Source: Omphalotus guepiniiformis (lineage: Eukaryota; Basidiomycota; Agaricomycetes; Agaricales; Omphalotaceae). Taken from it: DNA of 64,000 nucleotides. Location: NCBI GenBank assembly GCA_028554645.1, contig JAQOOI010000073.1:62001-126000 (forward strand). Direction: 5' to 3'. Both the position numbers and the translations under genes were made by a program. How positions within the stretch are numbered: position 1 is the stretch's first letter; each line of letters opens with the position of its first letter. A model generated the notes under the pieces. That model was not told where the DNA came from. It worked only from the letters and a program-made list of their open reading frames with translations, and did no database searches. Below, piece by piece: positions 56,284 to 64,000 of this stretch.

Positions 56284-59200
56284 TTAACCCCATTCCGAAT
56301 CCTGACTTTGCGCACAAATCAAAGCCGGTAAAATAACCTTCCTTCCACACCTCAAATCCTCCTCTACTCCTTCCCGAATCAACCGACTCCTCTCCAAGTC
56401 AATATTTGGCTCCACAGTAGGATCAACCCCGTCTGGTATCGTGGGGTTCGCCTTCTCGAATTCATCCATCATGCGCCGCTGGTAATTCAATTTGCCGACA
56501 TAGTATTCCTTCCTCGTAGTCTCTCGCAACAACGCCTTATCCCGACGTGCCTCCATTTTGGCGCGGCTCTCGAGGAAGGAAGGCGCAACTTGCTCAGGTA
56601 AAGCGCTGGCGAGCTGGTCTACAAGGTCAAGCCGTAAAGACAACCACTCGGATTTACTTCGTGTAGGTTTGAAACGGGGCCGCTTTTCTGTATTTGGTGG
56701 CATCCGTAACGAAGATGGCGTCTGCAGCGGACCAGAAGGTGCAACAGGAGAAGCAGGGGCGCACGTCGCCGTACACTTAACAACTTGAGCCGGGGACAAG
56801 GAACTTGGTTTCACAGACAAGATAGATGCGGACCGAGAGTGAGAGGCGCGAGTGCCTTTCGGAGAATGACTCGTGGTACTATTTTGCTCCTGACTTCGAA
56901 GTTGGCTCTGCTGCTCCTGACTGGCGAGGAAGTTCTTCACCTCCATAAGAAGTCCAGCCGACCCGCGTTGGCTTCCAGTTTCAACGGTCGCATTTCCAAC
57001 AACACGCCTTGCATCGTGCGCTGAAGGTCCTCGTCCTTTCGCCTGCCGAACTGATCTCGAAACAGTGGATTCCGCACGAGGACGCTTTGCTGGCCTCTGT
57101 TCCTTGCTTCCCTCAGCAAGCACTACAATCGGCGAAACCTGCGCCAACGAAACATCCGCTACGCTGTCCTGTCGAGCACGTTTATGTCCTTGCAAAGCCT
57201 TTGACAATCGAGGACTCAAAGGCGCTGAGGCCACAGACGAAGACGACCTGAGGTGAATAGGCGACTCAAGGTCGACAATTTGTTCTACGCGAGCTTTCGA
57301 GGTCTTTTGCCTCTGTACAGAAGGCGTGCGCGGACTGTGAGGATTCCGACTTTTAAGGGGTGAGTTTGGAGAAAAATGAAGAGGTCGGCCTCTGGCTTTT
57401 ATGGGGGAGCGAGAAAAGGGAAAACGACTGAGCCACGTTTTGGTTGCGGTACCGGATGCTGGGCGGCGCGGGGTATATGTCAGATACTCTTCATCCTTCT
57501 GACCTGAGGCAGCTCCAACATTCGAAGAAAGATTTTCTGAGCGCATCCGCACTGCGCCTCGTAACGGGCTGTGTGGCGGAGAGGTGAGTGTAGCTTTTCG
57601 TTTTCTGGCCGGTGTCATTTGGCCAAGGTGTTTGCCATGAACAATTCCAGCTGGAAGGACACCTCGGGAAGATCCAGAGAGCGCAGCGCGCACAGGCGAC
57701 GAGTCAGGTGTCAGCCTCCCTATACCGACACCGAATCTTGCCTTGGCTGCATCACGAATATTTTGACCAACGTCCTCCAACGCCAATCCCTGCGCACCCT
57801 TCACTTCCCGAGCGTCAACCTCGTCCTCCGCCTCTATCTCAGAACCATCAAGATCAAACGAAATTGAAGACCTCTCCCACAGCATAGCCTGCTCAGAGTT
57901 CCCTCCGTCCCCTTCTCCCTGACCCTGGACCTTGGCCAGAGACGCGAACAACTTGTGCGCCGTTCGTCCACGCTCGTCATTGTCGTCGTCAGAAGAGTCG
58001 GGGTCGAAATCACTGCTGCTCTTCATGAGCCGGCGTTTCAAAGTCACATGTTGTTTCTGCTCCTGTTTTCCCTTTGGTGGCCCTGCCCCCTCATATTGAT
58101 CCTCATGATGACCAACGGGCAAGGGCGAAGAGTCCAACACCTTCGAGAACGTGGAACCCTTGAAGGATCCCCTGCCCGTAGGCTTTTCGACATTTTCCTC
58201 AACCTCACTCAACCCAAGCCAGCCTATCAACACCTCCACGCGACGTCCCAACCGCCCCAAACCGCTTTTCGAAGGAGCACCAGCAGAAACAGCAGCCCAT
58301 TTTCTTGCCGTTTTCCCTGCTTCACCACCGCTTCCTACACCAGCATCCGAGACGAGGTTCTTAATCGCCACGTCTTCATCCTCGTCTTCGTCCTCTGTCA
58401 CTCGAGCTCCACGATGCTTCCTGGCATCTCGGACTAGCTTAGACAGTAACTTCTTGTCGACTTTGGGAGCGGGTGGGATCCTGGAGGAGCTAGGTCTAGC
58501 AGGTTGGCGACAACAGCTCTCGAACGCCCTCGTTATACCGGCCCAGTCAAGACCATTCATTGCGGGATCAAGAGTGTTTGGGACGACGCGTTTGGGGCGA
58601 AAGAGGGAGACAAAGGATTGGAGTTCGGGAAGGGGGGAATGACGAGACAGTGGGACGAGCTATTCAAGCAAGAAAAAGAGCGCGTTAGTTGCTTGAAGGA
58701 CAGTGTATCGCATAGACCACCCACCAGAGATCTAACAACCTCTCCTTTCTTCAATTTCCTTTTGGTCTCTTCTTGATAGGCCTCCCATCCTTCCGGAGTC
58801 ATAGAACTCACAGGGTTGATATACACAACCACATGCTCGCTCTTCCCCTTTCCATGCTGCTCTCCCTCACGAGAAGTTTCGTCCCGATTGACGTTTCCAT
58901 CCCGGTCAACATCTACGACATGGCATCTCGCGAAGCGCTCACAGGCGTGAAACCTCGTTTCAGATGGATCTAAGGTACCTAGAGAGCGGAGAATTGGATC
59001 GTTATGAAGGCGTGTGTAGATGTTGTATTTATAACGGTCGAGGTGGATCTATGCGCGCATATAAGCAGAGTATGATATTCAATTCGCCTGAGGACATACC
59101 TTGCAGCGAAACGCTCGTGCAATAGCCTTCAGGATATCTTCATAACCCCATGTCCAGGAGTTGATGAAAAAGTACGTAGTTGGCGGGTATAGTTTCAGAA

Positions 59201-60057
59201 GGGATATAAGGCCGGAAACAGCTTGCTCCTGTGAGGGTTTCGAATCAATTACAATAATAATTATAGATGCGACCTAGTTGACGTGCCTTGGTAGGCACTT
59301 CGTGCGTCTGAAAAACACACGCAGTATCAAGATATATCGCTTCTAGTTGCTTAACGAACCCATTGTCGGCCTTGTCCTCAACATCATCATCCGAGACAGA
59401 GAGATAAGGTTGTAGAAACGGGTTGTGCTTGATCGACTCTAAGAACCAGGGCTCTGCACGAAAATCACCCGTATGGAGAATTGCACCTTCTGAGCCTTCA
59501 ACGAGGAACCTGTAATGCATAATTAATCTTTATTAATTTAGGAAAACCAGCCAGACGCACATGACAGCTCCGGGACAGTGATTTGCTTCAAAGAGCGTAA
59601 TCGTCACCTCCTGATTGTCCTCCATTTCGTACCTCGTAGGCGTGTTCACGGGGAAAGGTTTCAAAAGGTCCCTTGAACCCTGGTAATAGACCGTCCCATC
59701 CGGTCCCATCCAAGGGTCGATTTTCAGATGCTTATACGTGCGGTTTCGCTCCGCGCGTATCTCCTGCTCGAGGAGTGCACGTTCCTTGTATACCTCGTGC
59801 CGCAAAAGCATCTCTTTTGCGTCCGCGGAACATATGACGGTAGAGCCAAAGGACTGATTTTGCAGACCAACGATGTGGTCTGAGTGGGTATGCGTGAGGA
59901 GGTAGACTTTCGGTTCGATGAACGGTGGTGGAACGTCGATGGAGGATGTTGGAGTAGGGGTTATATTGCTGAAGGCATCGACGCGGATGGGGTAGGGTAA
60001 AGCAAAGGAATGGAATGGAGCACCTGGTGGCATTGGAAAAGTCGAGAATGAAAGCAA
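56284..60057 (-). CDS. Artemis/SNM1-type DNA-repair nuclease (metallo-beta-lactamase, beta-CASP)
   Basis: Nuclear nuclease for end processing in double-strand-break and cross-link repair. Start at 60057 or, more like the family, at 60033 (MPPGAPFHSFALPYPIRVDA). Motif 2 LLTHTHSDHIVGL binds the metals, NHCPGAVM is motif 3 and LHTGDFRAEPW motif 4. The beta-CASP part has AIYLDTACV, FFINSWTWGYEDI and VVVYINPVSSMTPEGW. Then LSRHSPLPELQSFVSLFRPK and RVVPNTLDPAMNGLDW close the folded domain. The last exon (to 56284) adds about 740 low-complexity residues rich in Ser, Pro, Arg and acidic runs (TEDEDEDEDVA), probably a disordered regulatory tail. Total about 1,150 residues. The minus-strand frame is uninterrupted. 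Confidence 0.9.
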
Positions 60058-60797
60058 TTAGAAAGTTCCTAACATGAAGTCAATCCCAATTGAGTGCAAT
60101 GACTTGATATGATTTGAATTTCGCCATACCTGTGCGCTCCCTCATGAAACACGAGAAACCCAGACTATTATTGGTTGCAGAGGCAAAGCAGTATCTTGCT
60201 GACGTATTAAGCTGACCGTAGCAGCAAATTATATATTCCGAATTTTGATGTTTTGGCCACAAGAGGTACGAGAACCCTAAACAAACTGGACGACCTAACC
60301 GTCAAATCCAGATCTTCCTTCAGAGCGACAGATACCTAAGCATATCGCAAGATTAGTTCACCTCTAGCGTCAAGAAAGCAAGCATACCAATGCAGCCAGT
60401 CGACGAGGGTAATAAGTTAAATAAAAAAGGAGAGGCAGAGGTCGGAAGCGAAGTTTTGAACCGTGGACAAACTTGGGGAGCCGTTTGTGGCCCCAGGCCC
60501 GGACGATCATGATGACTCATGCAGATGATCATGTACATGTGATCACCACGCGTCGCGTCAGTCTGTGAGTCAGACAACTTTTGTCAACGTCAACCACTAG
60601 AATGCTCCTCTAGATCTCTCGCGTCTCTTCAGCGCAAAGCTCAGTCTTACATTATACATAACACTTGACCGTAATTATACAAGAGCTTTACAGAGCGTCG
60701 TACAGAGAATAACAGTAAGTAGAGTCACAAGTGACAGAACTGGTCTGACGAGTACCACACAGGAGCCCGATTTCAGCTAATCTTCACCACCCTCTGA
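60058..60797. other. Intergenic region with one copy of a short repeat
   Basis: Contains 60430-60560, related to 63345-63410. No gene seen. Confidence 0.4.
60430..60560 (+). repeat. Short dispersed repeat, left copy
   Basis: Shares GAGGTCGGAAGC, ATGACTCAT, CAGATGATCATG (CAGACGATCATG in the other copy) and TGATCACC with 63345-63410 in the same order and orientation. The two copies flank the dehydrogenase gene. Confidence 0.5.
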
Positions 60798-62893
60798 TCA
60801 CGGATGCAGCAAAACTTTCGTATAACCATCAATCCTCTTGTCAAACTTATCGTATGCATCGGCAGCGTCATTAAGCGGAAGGTTATGCGAAACCACGAAG
60901 GATGGTTTAGCTCGTCCAGAGATAATGAGGTCCCGCAAATACCGGTTATAGCTCTAGCGACGCTCGCAGTCAGCGTTGCGCCTTCTACAGAGTCGAAGCT
61001 CAGAGGAAGATGAGTATACGCTTCATACCTTGACGTTACACTGTCCAGTCCCGATACTCAGACCTTTCTCGAACAGTTTCCCTTGAAATTTCAGTAGGAG
61101 TTAGCACTCGATTAAGATTAACATGAAGGTGAACAAGAAACGACTACCCACCGAAGGGGAAAGAGATGTATCCTCTGGAATATCACGGAATCAGGATAAT
61201 ATACCTCCAAACAAGTGAGCGAAAACTTACTTAGCAGCAGCCGAATCCGGAGCACCTGGATCACTAGGGACGTATAAACCGGGAATTCCAAGCCCGCCTG
61301 TTGGTCGTACGACACGAATAAGTGCTTCAAGAACAGCATTTGGCTGTTCAGTCTTTCCATCTCCCGTAACAGCCTGATAGCCAACCGCTGCACCAGGGCG
61401 GCAAGTCAAATGGATGTACCATATCGAAGCCGAGAGTAACTCACCATCGACACCGCGGTCAACTTCATTTCTATATAAACCCTTTCCAGGTCAGTTTTCA
61501 AATACTGAATATGGAAACAACTAACCCTCCTCGTAACTTCTTGATCTGTTCCACAGGATCACTGTCACCAAAGTTGATCGGGATAGCGCCTATATCCTTC
61601 GCCTTGCTCAAACGCTCGGGAACGCGATCCACAACATACACATCCGATGCACCTCGAATAATCGCCGAGTAGGCGGCCATAAGACCCACTGGTCCAGCGC
61701 CGAACACTACGACAGATTCACCAGGTCGGAAGCCCTGCATCGTACGATCCGGATACGTGAACCACAATACCCTGGTGGCACTGAGACGGACATACAGATA
61801 ATTCAACCCCATGCCACCCCTGATGTTAAGTTGATGTCAAAGCTTTGCTATGGGTTGTAAAGGGATACGCACTGTCGGAAAGATATCTGCCAAAAGAGCG
61901 AAGTCATCTTCGTGATCTGTTCCTGGCGGAAGCTTCAACGCATTGAAGTCGGCGAAAGGCACCCGGACGTATTCCTTTGCGGTATTTGTTTAGATGATTG
62001 ATCGAATAGAATAAGTAACGAAGAAGAACGTACCGCTTGGCCGCCAGGGTATGGCCCCATCGCGACATATCTAATACATAGTTGAGGAACATAAGAGGCT
62101 ACAAGGCTCGGCAGCATCTTACCCGTACGCTCTAAATGGAGGTTGAAGACAAATATCAACTTGTGTCTTTCGAGCCGTTCACATATGCAGGACTACTTAC
62201 CCTCCTGCCTATACGACAAAGGTTCTCGGTGAGCTGACCTAGGTTATAGGACGCTTTAAAAGGTCACATACGAATCCGGGATTGACGTGAGTACAAAATG
62301 CTGATCTTCCTTCCTCGCAATTAAGACATCGACCGCAAGCGACGTTGAAAGGCATGACGACACGATCTCCCTTTTTCAAGAGCTTTGATAACACGTAGAA
62401 TCAGCATCAAAACAAGAAGGGATAATCAAGCACCCGCGAACCGTTACACCATCACCAACTTCCTGAGCAACGGAAACAGCAACATATCAATACGAATATG
62501 TAGAGTGAAAACGAGGCTTGAACGAACGTCGACAATTCCCATACTGCCAGTAAGGAGTTGAATCAGTCGGTCACGGATGAGAAGCATTAATAACGTACTT
62601 TTCGTGCCCGAATACGATTCCTGGCTCGGCTGCAGTACGACCTTCATACATATGCAAGTCACTGAGTGCAAAGTGAGCTGATAACAAGGATCACAATCGT
62701 TAATCCGGACATACCTGCCGCAAATGCATGTTGTCGTGACTAACAATTACAGTTCAATAGCATTGAGCCAACATTCCGAAGTCAAACGATGCAGCCAACC
62801 TTTGACAATAACATCATCTGGATGTAAAATGGTCGGTTTCGGTACTTCTTGAATAGACACAGTGAAAGGTTTCTCGTATACTACTGCACGCAT
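60798..62893 (-). CDS. Zinc-dependent formaldehyde-dehydrogenase-like enzyme (MDR superfamily)
   Basis: NAD(P)-dependent medium-chain dehydrogenase resembling glutathione-independent formaldehyde dehydrogenases. Start at 62893 (MRAVVYEKPFTVSIQEVPKP). Catalytic zinc ligands: CICGSDLHMYEG and FGHE, both made by short exons. Structural zinc cysteines: CGRCLNCEEGRSAFC. Then VAMGPYPGGQAEYVRVPFAD, DFALLADIFPT, the Rossmann motif VVVFGAGPVGLMAAY, VDRVPERLSKAKDIGAIPIN, TGDGKTEQPNAVLEALIRVV and GIPGLYVPSDPGAPD. The end is GQCNVKRYNRYLRDLI to YTKVLLHP (60798). More than ten exons, several under 50 nt. Likely cytosolic aldehyde or alcohol oxidation; exact substrate unknown. Confidence 0.88.
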
Positions 62894-63716
62894 TGTCGAT
62901 TATCGCTCGCTGCTGGGTTGAAGGTCACAGTGGGTAGGAAACAATGATTGATGAAACGACTTTCAAGACGAGATTGTTATACCAAGGGTCATATGGCGCA
63001 ATCCAATGACTTCATTTCTAAGTTTTCCGCCCGGAAGGTATCAGCTGCCTAGACGTGGGAGGAACAACTACATCACGGGTGTCTGAAACGTCGCCTGAGA
63101 TACACTAAGCCTAAGATAAGCACTACCGGTCTAAATTTCAGCTGAGCTCGAAAGAACAAAAACGTTGGTGTTCACAGACCTTCAAGTTAGTATCCTTCGC
63201 CAGCACGACAATCAAACGACTCCCAGCTTCTTTGGGGCGCGCTGACGTTCTTATGTTACCCAATATTGCACAGTGGCCTTCTCCTCACCTGCTTACGGAT
63301 CGCACCCTAAGGAAATGGTCGGAGCGCCAACGAGGCAAGAACTCATAAATGGAGGTCGGAAGCAAAGGGGTTTTTCGGTCGAAATGACTCATACAGACGA
63401 TCATGTGATCACCCCATATGCTCCCGTCGCGCAACATTCTTTCTGAATGAGTCTTCATTCGCAGACCGCAGCAGCTTCTCAGGTTGTGATGCCTTTCTTC
63501 CCCAGGTAGATCCAACCAAATAATTAGTAAGAGGATAAGATAGTGGAAATCTAATCTTTTAACCTTGCAGAGGAAAAGTCTTCTATGCTCTTACACTGAG
63601 TATACAGCAGTTCACATAGCAGAAATGATCTTAGTATCAATCAATCACAGAATACAAGTACACAGATGCCACTATAACTCTCTTTCGACATCAATCAAAG
63701 GCTGAACAATATCCTA
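62894..63716. other. Promoter and intergenic region, with the right copy of the short repeat
   Basis: The repeat copy is at about 63345-63410. No gene seen. Confidence 0.4.
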
Positions 63717-64000
63717 CTACATGTCACTGACCCATCCACCTTGACCTCTCCCAGTGTTAACCTGGTGATAAACTGTGCCTAAGAACAAAATAAGCCACTT
63801 TTGTTAGTATTTAATATTTGTTTATAGACTTACTGATATACTAAGGAAATAGGCAGTGAGTTTGAGTTAGAAAGATAGAAGGTAATTTAGATAGAGTGCA
63901 ACATACCTCAGCATAAAATGATGTTCCCGGTTTATATATGACAATGCGTGGATAAATGCCATATAACATGTCCACCTTGTAATTGCAGATCCCCTTGGGC
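63717..64000 (-). CDS. 3' end of an unidentified gene (partial)
   Basis: The minus strand gives NYKVDMLYGIYPRIVIYKPG from the window edge, a GTATGT donor at about 63906, a TTCTTAG acceptor at about 63780 and a last exon reading TVYHQVNTGRGQGGWVSDM with a stop at 63717. The phases of the two exons do not join simply, so a further small exon is probably involved. The family is not recognised. Confidence 0.35.

Noticed and set aside
57955..58642. Plus-strand open frames of about 160 codons
   Set aside because: Shadows of the low-complexity tail of the nuclease gene on the minus strand.

Overview
The window is nuclear DNA of a filamentous basidiomycete, most likely an Agaricomycete. Genes are cut by many 50-65 nt GT..AG introns. 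The gene set is typical of wood- or litter-associated mushrooms: a GH35 beta-galactosidase, a secreted large-subunit catalase, a single-domain AA8 (cellobiose-dehydrogenase-type) cytochrome, an S10 carboxypeptidase, two orphan 7-TM receptors and small secreted proteins. Exon joins were worked out by hand from splice signals and family motifs, so individual boundaries may be off by a few bases.

Left part (1-24 kb), ordinary gene space: the 3' end of a GH35 beta-galactosidase (+); a ferric/cupric reductase (-) head-to-head with a CTR copper transporter (+), a likely metal-uptake pair; a candidate small zinc-finger gene; an S10 carboxypeptidase (+); a secreted catalase (+) converging on an AA8 cytochrome (-); a glutamine-synthetase-family enzyme (-); a 7-TM receptor (+); an APC-type amino-acid/choline permease (-).

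Middle (24-54 kb), repeat-rich and dynamic. It begins with relics of a short-chain dehydrogenase and a MAPKKK-type kinase. A family of small cysteine-containing secreted proteins follows: five intact copies (A on +, B-E on -) and one broken copy, sharing a promoter with a TATA box about 90-100 bp before the ATG and a probable 5'UTR intron. A CpG-poor 7-TM receptor gene and a cytochrome-b5-fused desaturase lie between copies A and B. Copies B-D alternate with four copies of an unidentified ~0.9 kb repeat (here called R), so the locus grew by segmental duplication. A 272-bp MITE with a TAA target-site duplication sits behind one R copy. The distal promoter of copy C is split by an 8,049-bp fold-back element with 15-bp terminal inverted repeats and a perfect 9-bp target-site duplication. 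The element is a nested palindrome of AT-rich arms, 11-bp GTATAC-containing minisatellites and a central spacer of three consecutive hairpins. It has no recognisable transposase.

Right part (54-64 kb), gene space again: a tiny secreted peptide (-), an Artemis/SNM1-type DNA-repair nuclease (-), a zinc-dependent formaldehyde-dehydrogenase-like enzyme (-) and the end of an unidentified gene (-).
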